A program made the translations under genes and the position numbers. A model generated the notes under the pieces. The model saw only the letters and a list, made by a program, of their open reading frames with translations. It was not told the DNA's origin and ran no database searches. Positions 32,496 to 40,877 of a stretch of 64,000 nt of DNA are shown in pieces; the first letter of the stretch is position 1, and every line of letters begins with the position of its first letter. This DNA is from Salegentibacter sp. R32 (lineage in GTDB: Bacteria; Bacteroidota; Bacteroidia; Flavobacteriales; Flavobacteriaceae): assembly GCF_008692195.1 (NCBI RefSeq), contig NZ_RXOM01000017.1, forward strand, positions 1 to 64,000, in the 5' to 3' direction.

Positions 32496-33095
32496 CTAAA
32501 GATTTAAAGTTATCTCTTTCTTCTTCAACTTTACAAACTCTTCCAATTCTTGAAAAAAAGAAGAAAACTCATTTTCAAATTCAGGATAAAACTCTTTTAA
32601 TTCCTTTACCGATTCCTGCATTTTTGTTTTTCCTTTTACCCGATGGTTCATCTGGGTAAGTATTTTTTCAATTCCGTTAATTTCAGCATAACTCAATAAC
32701 CAGTTATCACTCACCATATACGGATAAAAGTTTTGTACCCGTTTAGGGAGCACTTCAAAATTATACTTCAGCATTAAGTAAAAATCTTCTACATAAACAC
32801 TAAGCCGGGTAGTGTGGTAATCTTGCCAGTTTTTAGCTAGAAAATGGTCATACAGCACATCGACGATTACCGAAGAATAGTGACGGTATTTTTTGAATAA
32901 GCGATGTTTACTTTCGTAAACAATGGGGTGCGAATCGGTAAACGTGTCTATTTCCCGATGCAGCATAATTCCGTTTTGTATGGCTTTGGGATATTTCTTA
33001 AATGCCTTTCCTTTTACAGAGTCGGCTATAAAATTTCCTATCTTCAGTAGGTTGTCATCGTCTCCTGAAAGGTAAATGTGGGCCAGATAATTCAT
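32496..33095 (-). CDS. acpH: Acyl carrier protein phosphodiesterase (AcpH, DUF479)
   Basis: 199 residues from ATG 33095. The family begins MNYLAHIYLSG, so the longer frame to 33197 is rejected; it would also overlap glmM and the glmM promoter. Motifs: LAHIYLSGDDDNLLKIGNFI, ADSVKGKAFKKYP, LHREIDTFTDSHPI and VIVDVLYDHFLAKNW, the HD-like metal ligands (HREIDxFTDxHP, DxxxDHFLA). It removes 4'-phosphopantetheine from acyl carrier protein in E. coli; the physiological need is unclear. Divergent from glmM with 95 nt between start codons. Confidence 0.9.
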   Translation of the reverse strand: MNYLAHIYLSGDDDNLLKIGNFIADSVKGKAFKKYPKAIQNGIMLHREIDTFTDSHPIVYESKHRLFKKYRHYSSVIVDVLYDHFLAKNWQDYHTTRLSVYVEDFYLMLKYNFEVLPKRVQNFYPYMVSDNWLLSYAEINGIEKILTQMNHRVKGKTKMQESVKELKEFYPEFENEFSSFFQELEEFVKLKKKEITLNL

Positions 33096-33135
33096 AGCTT
33101 CTAAAGTACGTTTAATAATAACTTCATACAAGCTT

Positions 33136-33166
33136 TTTGCTTCCGAACTGAATACGTGTATCTTTG
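33136..33166 (+). promoter_or_regulatory. Promoter of glmM
   Basis: -33 TTTG at 33136-33139 and -7 TATCTTTG at 33159-33166, with 19 bp between: a canonical Bacteroidota primary-sigma promoter. The glmM ATG lies 24 nt downstream. Confidence 0.8.
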
Positions 33167-33190
33167 CTTCACTAATCAAAGAAAAATAGA

Positions 33191-34579
33191 ATGACACTTA
33201 TAAAATCAATCTCAGGAATCCGAGGAACCATCGGTGGAAATGTAGGCGATAATTTAACCCCTATTGATGCCGTTAAATTTGCTTCGGCCTACGGTACCTG
33301 GGTAAAAAATCAAGTTGAAAAAGACGAATACCGCGTAGTTGTAGGACGTGATGCAAGAATTTCTGGAGAGATGATCCAGCAATTGGTGATGAATACCTTG
33401 GTAGGATTGGGCATTCATGTAATAGATGTAGGACTTTCTACAACTCCAACGGTAGAAATGGCCGTACCGATGGAACACGCGGATGGCGGAATTATCTTAA
33501 CCGCGAGCCACAACCCCAAACAATGGAATGCCTTAAAATTGTTGAATGAAAAAGGGGAGTTCCTTAATGGGGAAGAAGGAGCTAAGATTTTGGAAATTGC
33601 CGAAAGTGATCACATTGCTTTTGCTGAAGTAGATGAATTAGGGGAAATTACCAGAAACGATGCGTATATCGATTTGCATATTGAAGAGATTATCAACTCT
33701 AAATGGGTAGATGTAGAAGCCATAAAAGCAGCTAAGTTGAAAGTGGTGGTCGATGCGGTAAATTCAACCGGAGGTATTGCGATTCCAAGATTGTTAGATG
33801 AATTAGGGGTTGAAGTCGTAAAATTATATTGTGAACCTAACGGACAGTTTCCGCACAACCCAGAACCTTTAAAAGAACATTTAGGGGATATTTGCGAATT
33901 GGTAGTCAAGGAAAATGCAGATTTTGGAATTGTGGTAGATCCTGATGTAGACCGTTTAGCGTTTATTGATGAAAAAGGAAATATGTTTGGCGAAGAATAC
34001 ACCTTGGTAGCGGTGGCCGATTATATTTTAGGCAAAGAAAAAGGGAATACGGTGAGTAATCTTTCTTCTTCGCGTGCCTTACGTGATGTTACCGAAAAGC
34101 ATGGAGGTACCTATCAAGCCAGTGCGGTAGGAGAGGTGAATGTGGTTACCTTAATGAAGGAAATCAATGCCATTATTGGCGGTGAAGGAAATGGCGGAAT
34201 CATTTTCCCTGAATTTCATTACGGAAGGGATAGTTTAGTAGGGGCTGCTTTATTCTTAACGCATTTAGCCGAAAAGAAAATTACAGTGTCTGAATTACGC
34301 GAAGAATATCCGGCGTATTTTATGAGCAAAAATAAAATACAGTTAACTCCGGAATTAGATGTAGATGCTATTTTGGTGGAAATGGAAAAGAAATATGTAT
34401 CTGAAGAAGTTTCGACTGTAGATGGCGTGAAAATAGATTTTCCGGAAAATTGGGTTCACCTTAGAAAATCGAATACCGAACCCATCATTAGGATTTATAC
34501 AGAAGCAAAATCACAACAAGAAGCTGATGAGCTTGCCGATAAAATTATGATGGAAATTAAAGCAATTGCAGGAATTTAA
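33191..34579 (+). CDS. glmM: Phosphoglucosamine mutase / phosphoglucomutase superfamily enzyme
   Basis: 462 residues, the size of GlmM. Phosphoserine loop TASHNP with Ser106, metal-binding loop DPDVDR, sugar-binding loop EGNGGI, and phosphate-binding loop RKSNTEPIIRIYTEA at the C-terminus. It converts glucosamine-6-phosphate to glucosamine-1-phosphate, a step toward UDP-GlcNAc for peptidoglycan and lipopolysaccharide. Flavobacteria often carry several phosphohexomutases, so phosphomannomutase activity is an alternative; the Flavobacteria GlmM opening MTLIKSISGIRGTIGG supports the main call. Preceded by a canonical promoter and followed by a strong terminator. Confidence 0.9.
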   Translation: MTLIKSISGIRGTIGGNVGDNLTPIDAVKFASAYGTWVKNQVEKDEYRVVVGRDARISGEMIQQLVMNTLVGLGIHVIDVGLSTTPTVEMAVPMEHADGGIILTASHNPKQWNALKLLNEKGEFLNGEEGAKILEIAESDHIAFAEVDELGEITRNDAYIDLHIEEIINSKWVDVEAIKAAKLKVVVDAVNSTGGIAIPRLLDELGVEVVKLYCEPNGQFPHNPEPLKEHLGDICELVVKENADFGIVVDPDVDRLAFIDEKGNMFGEEYTLVAVADYILGKEKGNTVSNLSSSRALRDVTEKHGGTYQASAVGEVNVVTLMKEINAIIGGEGNGGIIFPEFHYGRDSLVGAALFLTHLAEKKITVSELREEYPAYFMSKNKIQLTPELDVDAILVEMEKKYVSEEVSTVDGVKIDFPENWVHLRKSNTEPIIRIYTEAKSQQEADELADKIMMEIKAIAGI

Positions 34580-34594
34580 TCTAATAATACGATT

Positions 34595-34635
34595 CCATAA
34601 AAAAGGCTTTTCATTTAGAAAAGCCTTTTTTATGG
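34595..34635 (+). terminator. Terminator after glmM, 17-bp perfect stem
   Basis: CCATAAAAAAGGCTTTT and AAAAGCCTTTTTTATGG form a perfect stem with a seven-base loop and T runs on both strands. It starts 15 nt past the stop. Confidence 0.9.
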
Positions 34636-34843
34636 AATGTTTGTAATGAATTACAAGAAGAAACCGTCACCATTGACCGTCCGACAGGTTTAATTCAGGG
34701 TCTCAACCTTAAGATTTCGTTTTTCGAGATAGAATGAGATTCCGGGTCAACACTTCGACAAGTTCAGTGTGACAGTACGGAATGACGAAAATACCAATAG
34801 TTAAAAAATTACAGACAATCATTTTTTATTTTAAAGCTGTTAT
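34636..34843. other. Short intergenic tract with a degenerate TCAGTGTGACA element
   Basis: No ORF. It contains CTTCGACAAGTTCAGTGTGA (34757-34776), a type of repeat frequently scattered between genes of Flavobacteria; two related GCTCAGGGTGA copies occur at 27172 and 27376. Confidence 0.45.
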
Positions 34844-36199
34844 TTAGTCGTTTACGATAGGTTTATCAATTTCAGTATTACTTTTTACCACTACAAAAGT
34901 ACTGGTGGCGTAATAAGCATCTCCATTTCCTCCGTTATTGGTCCAGTCTTCATAATCATACTCATAAGCAAAGGTATTACCTGCCATATCCTCATTAAAA
35001 TTATCGATACGGGTAGGCACTTCCATTCCGGGGCACCATCCCGCCCTATCAGGTTCCCAGTTTCCAGGATCTTGATTGCTAACGGGGTTTTGAGCACAAC
35101 CAAGCGGACCCATATCATGTTCAAAAGTAGGCGTGCCATCAATATTAATGTGATGGGTTCTAAAGCACCATTCTGCACAAGGGCGTCCTCCTGTATCGTA
35201 AGGAGTGGCGTGCCCCCAGCCGGAAATGATAGTCCTTAAATGGGTGCTTTCCGCATTTTCAGGTATAGTAACCGATTTATCCAAATCTAAATTGTGAGAT
35301 ACACCATAGGGAACACCATCTATAGAGGAATTATTATAAGCCATTACCCGTTCAACAGCATAATAAGGATAATCAGGTTCTGCATATTCATAGTCAAATT
35401 CAACAGAGATTAAATAGCCCAAATTATTCCAGCATTCTGTTTTTATTTGTAATTCTGTATTTCCGGTTAATAGCGATTTAAAATCGGTCACATCAAATTC
35501 AAAACCTCGGGGTAGTTGGCTATTATCATTCCAATAAGGTGTAATGTAGCGAGCTATTTCAAAAAACTCTCCGGAAGCATCATCTTTTATTCGTACATTG
35601 GCATAAACATCCCACTCATCACAACCTTCTTCAGGACATCTAAGTTTTACAAACATTTTAATATTCGATACGAGGGTAGGGTTGGTAGGCAAATCAAAGG
35701 CTTGGGTAGCGGTTTGGCTGTATCCATCACCAAATGCCAATCTTGTGCTATTAAAGGTTTGAACGGTTTCTCCACCGGCAAGACCTTCTCCAATTAAATT
35801 GATGGTTTTTTCATCAAAATCTGCACTAGTCACACTTATGGTATTAGAAATTTCTCCTAGTTGAGAAGGTTTAAACTTTACTTGAACCGTAATTGAATTA
35901 TTGAGGTCTTCCGGTGAGATAATTACTTCTTCACTAAAATTTTCATTATCTACACTTAAATAAAAATCACCTGAGGTTATTAAAGAAACTTCATTGGTAA
36001 AGAATTCTCCAGAAATTTTTACTTCTTTTTGGGTGGAAGTTCCGATTTCCGTCTGTTCAAAATTTACAATCGATTGGGAGAAACCAATAGTGGTGGGAGG
36101 AGTACTCGAATCATCATCACTACAAGATATGATAGTTGTACTCATAAAAAAGCTCATTAAAACAAGTAGGGATAATATTTTAATTTTTTTTATTTTCAT
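34844..36199 (-). CDS. Peptide-N-glycosidase F-like lipoprotein with ASH-type domain
   Basis: 451 residues from ATG 36199 (an upstream ATG at 36223 would add eight). A lipoprotein signal ends ...FFMSTTIISC followed by SDDDSS, so it is likely surface anchored. Residues about 35-140 form a beta-sandwich of the ASPM-SPD2-Hydin kind (VNFEQTEIGTSTQKEVKISG, VQVKFKPSQLGE). Residues about 145-451 match PNGase F from Elizabethkingia along their length, with CDEWDVYANVRIKD, YITPYW, LPRGFEFDVTDFKSLL, GNTELQI, ISGWGHATPYDTGGRPCAEW, CFRTHH and DRAGWCPGMEVPTRID. The catalytic Asp60, Glu118 and Glu206 (mature PNGase F numbering) map to DEWD, KTECW and CAEW and are all retained. It removes N-glycans from asparagine; substrate here is unknown. 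Confidence 0.93.
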   Translation of the reverse strand: MKIKKIKILSLLVLMSFFMSTTIISCSDDDSSTPPTTIGFSQSIVNFEQTEIGTSTQKEVKISGEFFTNEVSLITSGDFYLSVDNENFSEEVIISPEDLNNSITVQVKFKPSQLGEISNTISVTSADFDEKTINLIGEGLAGGETVQTFNSTRLAFGDGYSQTATQAFDLPTNPTLVSNIKMFVKLRCPEEGCDEWDVYANVRIKDDASGEFFEIARYITPYWNDNSQLPRGFEFDVTDFKSLLTGNTELQIKTECWNNLGYLISVEFDYEYAEPDYPYYAVERVMAYNNSSIDGVPYGVSHNLDLDKSVTIPENAESTHLRTIISGWGHATPYDTGGRPCAEWCFRTHHINIDGTPTFEHDMGPLGCAQNPVSNQDPGNWEPDRAGWCPGMEVPTRIDNFNEDMAGNTFAYEYDYEDWTNNGGNGDAYYATSTFVVVKSNTEIDKPIVND

Positions 36200-36272
36200 T
36201 AAATTAATATTGAGGTTAGACATATCATTTTAGCGAAAATAAGTTAAAATTTGTTAATAGTTGATTGATTTT

Positions 36273-37147
36273 TTAAACTCTCTTATGTTTCCACCGCTTG
36301 TGCGTCCACAAGTAATATTCGGGTTGTTCCCGTATTTGTTCTTCTAAAAGCTGAAAGAACTTTTCTGTAATTTCAAAATCTTGATAATTTTTCGGGTTCT
36401 TTGCTAACGGAATTAGCTTAGCAGAATAATAACCACGTTTTATTTTTCTTATTTGAAGATATAAAATACCAAATCCCAATTTTTTTGCCATCGACTCAGA
36501 ACCCGTAAAGGCAGCAGTTTCTCTTCCCATAAAATCTACCCAGCACGCATTTTTGGTTCGTTTTGGAGATTGGTCAGAAATCATGTAATAACTCGCTTTT
36601 TGTTTATTTGCCTTATTTCTAACCATCGTTGGGATCACTTCTTTACTATTAATAAGTGTAGTCCCCAAATTAGCTCGAATGTCTTTAATGAGCTTATCGA
36701 AATATTCATTTTTAATTTTCTTATAAATAGCATAAGCTTTATTATGGGTTTCATAGAAGTTGATGGCCGTTGCCCATTCGTAACTTGCATAATGACCGCA
36801 CATCACGATCGCTCCGTTGCATTGCTTTTCAAATTTCACCAATTCTTCTATATCCTCATATATAAATCGCTTTTTAAGCTGTTGATTAGAGATAGATAAG
36901 GTTTTAATCATTTCTAAAAACATATCACACATATGTTTGTAGAACTTTTTTTCAATCTGTTTAATTTCTGAAACACTTTTTTCTGGAAAGGATTTTTGAA
37001 GGTTATCCCGAACTACCTTTCTACGATAACCAATTAAATAATAAACCAATACATAGCAAAAATCTGAAATCCTATAGAAAATAGGGAATGGGAGGATAGA
37101 GACCAGCCATAAAATGGGATATATTAAATAAAAACAGCTTTTTTCAT
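36273..37147 (-). pseudogene. Lipid A biosynthesis acyltransferase-like gene (LpxL/HtrB type), one-base frameshift near its 5' end
   Basis: The intact stretch starting 37049 encodes 258 residues but lacks an ATG (codon TTG), and the frame continues upstream into FYLIYPILWLVSILPFPIFY, matching the paralogue's N-terminus, to a stop at 37167-37169. An ATG at 37147 opens MKKAVFI in another frame and stops at 37126. One extra T in the TTTTT run at 37130-37134 would join them to give 291 residues, exactly the paralogue's length. Motifs HYASYEW (H-x4-E variant), MISDQSPKR and the C-terminal W-x-HKRWK are kept. The gene may be truly inactive, phase variable, or an assembly error. Confidence 0.75.
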
Positions 37148-37226
37148 ATAAGAGAGTGATAGGCTGTCAAATATAGATTTTTATAAAAAAAAAGATGCTA
37201 AAATTAAAATATTTATATTTCTGTGG

Positions 37227-38102
37227 CTAACTTTTTGCGTGTTTCCAACGTTTATGAGACCATAAGTAATATTCTGGTTGGTCTTTTATTTGTTCTTCCA
37301 GTAAATAAAAATATTTTTCTGTTAATTGAAAGTCCTCATATTCTTCGGGATGGTCTGTTAAGGGAATAAACTCAGCGGTATAATGGCCACGCTTTACTTT
37401 TTCAATATGTAAATAGGTAAGTGCTAAATCTAATCGTTTTGCCAATACCTCACTACCTACAAAAACAGGGACATCTTTACCCATAAAGTTAAGCCAATGT
37501 TTAGCTATAGCTCCTTTAGGCGCTTGGTCCGCAATCATACCATAGCTGGAAAGTAAACCGGCTTTTTTGTTTTTTAAGATTTGTTTGGGTACCTCTTTGG
37601 TAGCCAACATAGTGGTGTGGTGCTTACTTCTTATGCGTTTTATAAGACAATCAAAATATTGATTTTTAATTTTCTTGTAAACGCCATAGGCTTTGTAAGT
37701 GAGTCCGTAAAAATGAAGTGCGTTCACCCATTCATAACTGGCATAATGCCCTAATAAAATAATATGGCTTTTGTTTAATGATTCTAGACGTTGAAGCTCT
37801 TCCGGGTTTTTTACCACAAAACGCTTTTTTAATTCTTGGTCTGAAATGGACATGGTTTTTACCATTTCTAAAAACATATCGCAAAAGTGATGATAAAACT
37901 TTTTTTGGATCACATGGATTTCTTCCTTGGTTTTTTCAGGAAATGCTAATTCTAAATTCGCTTTGACCACTTTTTTTCGATAGCCAACTATATAGTATAC
38001 AATAAGATATACAACGTCTGAAAACAAGTAAAAAATCCTGAAGGGTAAAATGGAGATGAACCACAAAAGAGGGTAGACCGCTAGAAATCCCAATCTTTGC
38101 AT
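37227..38102 (-). CDS. Lipid A biosynthesis acyltransferase-like protein (LpxL/HtrB family)
   Basis: 291 residues, near the usual ~290-310. Hydrophobic N-terminal anchor (LGFLAVYPLLWFISILPFRI, 4-23), then GYRKKVVKANLELAFPEK, GHYASYEWVNALHFYG with H-x4-E/W of the acyltransferase site, and YGMIADQAPKGAIAKHWLNF with the conserved D-Q-x-P. The C-terminus LEEQIKDQPEYYLWSHKRWK is family typical. It adds a secondary acyl chain to lipid A or a related aminolipid at the inner membrane. Tandem with a homologous copy (36273-37147) after 79 nt. Start ATG overlaps the first possible start of the divergent rhomboid gene, but that gene probably starts at 38158. Confidence 0.88.
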   Translation of the reverse strand: MQRLGFLAVYPLLWFISILPFRIFYLFSDVVYLIVYYIVGYRKKVVKANLELAFPEKTKEEIHVIQKKFYHHFCDMFLEMVKTMSISDQELKKRFVVKNPEELQRLESLNKSHIILLGHYASYEWVNALHFYGLTYKAYGVYKKIKNQYFDCLIKRIRSKHHTTMLATKEVPKQILKNKKAGLLSSYGMIADQAPKGAIAKHWLNFMGKDVPVFVGSEVLAKRLDLALTYLHIEKVKRGHYTAEFIPLTDHPEEYEDFQLTEKYFYLLEEQIKDQPEYYLWSHKRWKHAKS

Positions 38103-38120
38103 GAAAAATAAAAATTTTTA

Positions 38121-38139
38121 CAAAGATATGGTATCTTTG
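38121..38139. promoter_or_regulatory. Back-to-back -7 boxes for the acyltransferase and rhomboid genes
   Basis: Minus strand TATCTTTG (38128-38121) and plus strand TATCTTTG (38132-38139) form an 8-bp inverted repeat with a 3-bp gap (CAAAGATA-TGG-TATCTTTG). Each box faces its own gene: start codons 38102 and 38158. A minus-strand TTTG at 38148-38145 is a possible -33 at 16 bp. Confidence 0.6.
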
Positions 38140-38157
38140 GTAGACAAACACGAAGCA

Positions 38158-38805
38158 ATGGGAAATTTAGAGCTGGTCACCTTAATAATTATAGGAATTA
38201 ATGCAGTGGTATCTTTAAAAGGTTTTAATGATACGTTCTTTTTTGATAAATATAAATTTAATGTAGGTGCCATTAAACTAGGGGAGCAATTACGCATTAT
38301 TACTTCCGGGTTTTTGCATGTAGATGTAACCCACTTGTTTGTGAATATGTTTACCCTTTATATCTTTTCTGAAGTAGTAGTGATGTATATGGGAACTATT
38401 AATTTCTTCATCATCTATTTTGGCAGTCTCATTTTAGGGAATTTATTTTCACTCTATTTTCATAAAGATGAAGATTATTATACTGCGGTAGGTGCAAGTG
38501 GTGCGGTAATGGGAATTTTGTATTCAGCTATATTATTACGACCGGATATGACCTTGGGGTTATTTTTTATACTTCCTATTCCTGCCTATATCTTCGGGAT
38601 TGGTTATTTGCTTTTTACCCTGTACGGGATGAAAAAGCGACTAGGGAATATTGGTCACGATGCGCATTTTGGAGGTGCGATGGGCGGTTATTTTATCACC
38701 CTTATTTTAAATCCATCGGTCTTTACCGAAAACTTATTAATGACACTTTTACTTCTAATCCCCTTAATAGTGTTATTTATTTTACAAAAAACAGGTAAAA
38801 TTTAA
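38158..38805 (+). CDS. Rhomboid-family intramembrane serine protease
   Basis: 215 residues from ATG 38158 (MGNLELVTLIII...). A longer frame from 38101 would put its start codon inside the acyltransferase start codon and upstream of the apparent -7 box, so I prefer the shorter form. Six or more TM segments; the rhomboid motifs are HLFVNMFTLY (TM2), GASGAVMGILY with the catalytic Ser, and HDAHFGGAMGGY with the catalytic His. It cleaves membrane-embedded substrates; none is known here. Short promoter-proximal leader of about 12-15 nt predicted from the -7 box at 38132-38139. Confidence 0.85.
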   Translation: MGNLELVTLIIIGINAVVSLKGFNDTFFFDKYKFNVGAIKLGEQLRIITSGFLHVDVTHLFVNMFTLYIFSEVVVMYMGTINFFIIYFGSLILGNLFSLYFHKDEDYYTAVGASGAVMGILYSAILLRPDMTLGLFFILPIPAYIFGIGYLLFTLYGMKKRLGNIGHDAHFGGAMGGYFITLILNPSVFTENLLMTLLLLIPLIVLFILQKTGKI

Positions 38806-38856
38806 GTTTGGTATTCTTCTTGGTAATTTCTCTTTAAACTTTTAAAAAATCATATT

Positions 38857-39540
38857 ATGAAAAAATTATTTGTAGCCTTGACTTTACTTTTTGCCACTAT
38901 TGCCGTGGCGCAAGAACAACCTAGTGGAATCTCTGTAAACGGTGAAGGAATCGTAAAAGTAGTTCCGGATGAAGTGCTTATTCAAGTAAATGTAAATGAA
39001 GAAGCGAAAACCGCCAAAGAAGTAAAAGCAAGTACCGATAAAGTAATTGATGCGGTGTTGAAATATTTAAAAAATGAAGGTATCGACAAGAAAAATATTC
39101 AAACAGAATATATACGATTGGCTAAAAACTATAAGTACGATACTAAAACCTATGTATTTCAAGCTAACCAGAGTATTTCTATTTTATTAACCGATGTTTC
39201 TGAATATGATAAAATTACCCAAGGCCTGTTGGAATTAGGAATTAACGGAATTAACAGTGTTCAGTTTCAATCTTCAGAAAAGGAAAAGTATGAAGCGCAA
39301 GCCCGTTTAAAAGCGATTAAAGATGCGAAAGAAAAAGCAGGGGAATACGCGGAAGCTTTGGGAGTAAAAGTAGGAGCTCCCTTATTTGTAAGTGAAAGTT
39401 CTAATACTAATTACCCACAACCTCAATTGATGCGTACGATGGATATGAAAGAGAGCAGTGCTACGGGTAATCAAACGCTTGCAGTAGGAGAAATGGAAGT
39501 TAAAGCACAGGTTCACGTTAATTTTGCGATTATCCAGTAA
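38857..39540 (+). CDS. SIMPL domain-containing (DUF541) exported protein
   Basis: 227 residues. Signal peptide MKKLFVALTLLFATIAVA to about 18. The SIMPL domain covers about 25-220: SVNGEGIVKVVPDEVLIQVN, AKEVKASTDKVIDAVLKYLK, GIDKKNIQTEYIRL and AIKDAKEKAGEYAEALGVKV. SIMPL proteins form oligomers in the periplasm or outer membrane (BP26/OMP28 family) with no firm biochemical role. Lies 51 nt after the rhomboid gene and may be co-transcribed; followed by a terminator. Confidence 0.9.
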   Translation: MKKLFVALTLLFATIAVAQEQPSGISVNGEGIVKVVPDEVLIQVNVNEEAKTAKEVKASTDKVIDAVLKYLKNEGIDKKNIQTEYIRLAKNYKYDTKTYVFQANQSISILLTDVSEYDKITQGLLELGINGINSVQFQSSEKEKYEAQARLKAIKDAKEKAGEYAEALGVKVGAPLFVSESSNTNYPQPQLMRTMDMKESSATGNQTLAVGEMEVKAQVHVNFAIIQ

Positions 39541-39560
39541 ATAGGTTTATCAGCAAAAGA

Positions 39561-39600
39561 ATAAAAAAATCCCGATTCAACTGAATCGGGATTTTTTTAT
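39561..39600. terminator. Bidirectional terminator between the SIMPL and TlpA genes
   Basis: ATAAAAAAATCCCGATTC and GAATCGGGATTTTTTTAT make a perfect 18-bp stem with a four-base loop and T runs on both strands; it separates two convergent genes. Confidence 0.93.
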
Positions 39601-39620
39601 GAGAAATATATTTGATAAGC

Positions 39621-40742
39621 TTATGGAAGCATTTCAGCAATTTTAGCTTCTAAGGCATCCCCTCTTAAATCTTTAGCAACAATAGTTCCGCTTTCATCTA
39701 AAATAAATGTAGCAGGAATAGAAGAAATATTGTACATCTGTGCAACAGGTCCTCTCCAATATTGGAGGTTAGAAACATGTTGCCAAGTTAGGCCATCGTC
39801 TTCAATGGCTTTTAACCACTTGTCTTTTTGCCCGTTTTTATCTAAGGAAACCCCTAAAATGTTTAAACCTTTATCGTGATATTTGTTATATAATTTTACC
39901 ACGTTTGGGTTTTCAATTCTACAAGGTTTACACCAAGACGCCCAAAAGTCTATGATGGTTACTTTACCCATTGCTTCTTTTAAAGAAAGTTTGTTCCCTT
40001 CCGGGGTTGGAGCAGAAAAGTTCGGAGCTTTACTACCTACAGCTGTAGCACCGGCCTTGGTTAAACTCTCATCTACATTTTTAGCGATAGAGGTTTTCTT
40101 TACCTCGTTAGATAAACCATCATATAGTTCTTGTACTTCTTTGGTGCTTAAAGATTTGGCATTTATCATATCTGATAAAATCAACACAGAAACTAAAGAA
40201 TTAGGATGAGCAGATACCATCTCCTTAAACTTATCTGTGTTTTTCTCTTGAAGCTCTTTTTGTTTTTCCTGAATTTCTTGCATGATTTCAGGATTTTGTC
40301 TGATGTTAGGATTGTTTTTTTGGTATTCAGCAACCATTTTCTGCATCTCTGATCTTACTTTTTTAATTTCAGAAACATACTCATTGAAAAGCTGGTTAGA
40401 ATCCCCTCCTTTAATTTCAGAACTTCTTAAACTGTCTTTATAAATGGTCGCGGTAATAGGTTCATTTTCATTAATAAAGATAATATTTCCTCTCGCTCCA
40501 TCTATTCGTAAGATATTTAAAGTTTCGAACTCTACTTCAGGTAAATCTATTTCAAAATTACCTTTCTCTACGGTAATGGTATCAACAGGTTGTGGTTGTC
40601 CCCCTTCACCTAATTGTGAAAGATAAACCGATGTACCATCTTCAATATTATCTGCATTACCTTTAAAAGTAATATTTTCCGGTTTTTCTTCTTGGCAAGC
40701 AAAAGCTAACGCCACTAATAATCCTAATGTTATTTTCTTCAT
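39621..40742 (-). CDS. TlpA-like thioredoxin lipoprotein with DUF4369 domain
   Basis: 373 residues from ATG 40742 (MKKITLGLLVALAFACQEEK); the frame from 40766 adds eight residues that would spoil the signal. A lipobox Cys is followed by QEEKPE. An N-terminal DUF4369 domain (about 22-115; ITFKGNADNIEDGTSVYLSQ) is followed by a charged helical linker (about 120-210) and a thioredoxin fold (about 235-373) with the active site WASWCKPCRIENPN (Cys-x-x-Cys). The DUF4369 plus AhpC/TSA arrangement is common in Bacteroidota periplasmic disulfide reductases that serve cytochrome maturation or general redox repair. It is preceded by a canonical promoter. Confidence 0.92.
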   Translation of the reverse strand: MKKITLGLLVALAFACQEEKPENITFKGNADNIEDGTSVYLSQLGEGGQPQPVDTITVEKGNFEIDLPEVEFETLNILRIDGARGNIIFINENEPITATIYKDSLRSSEIKGGDSNQLFNEYVSEIKKVRSEMQKMVAEYQKNNPNIRQNPEIMQEIQEKQKELQEKNTDKFKEMVSAHPNSLVSVLILSDMINAKSLSTKEVQELYDGLSNEVKKTSIAKNVDESLTKAGATAVGSKAPNFSAPTPEGNKLSLKEAMGKVTIIDFWASWCKPCRIENPNVVKLYNKYHDKGLNILGVSLDKNGQKDKWLKAIEDDGLTWQHVSNLQYWRGPVAQMYNISSIPATFILDESGTIVAKDLRGDALEAKIAEMLP

Positions 40743-40763
40743 TTTTAGTTTAAATTTGTTTTG

Positions 40764-40795
40764 CAAAAGTAGGTAACGTTATAGAAAGGGGCAAA
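40764..40795 (-). promoter_or_regulatory. Promoter of the TlpA-like gene
   Basis: On the minus strand TTTG (-33, at 40795-40792) and TACTTTTG (-7, at 40771-40764) are 20 bp apart; the ATG is 22 nt downstream. Confidence 0.75.
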
Positions 40796-40877
40796 TTTCT
40801 AAAGTATTGTTAATTTTGTTCTTTTTTATTTTAGTTGCCCTTAGATAAATTATCTTGTTATTATTTAAAATTTAGTG

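Noticed and set aside
33096-33197. N-terminal extension of AcpH to 33197
   Set aside because: The 34 extra residues do not match the family start MNYLAHIYLSG and would overlap glmM and its promoter.
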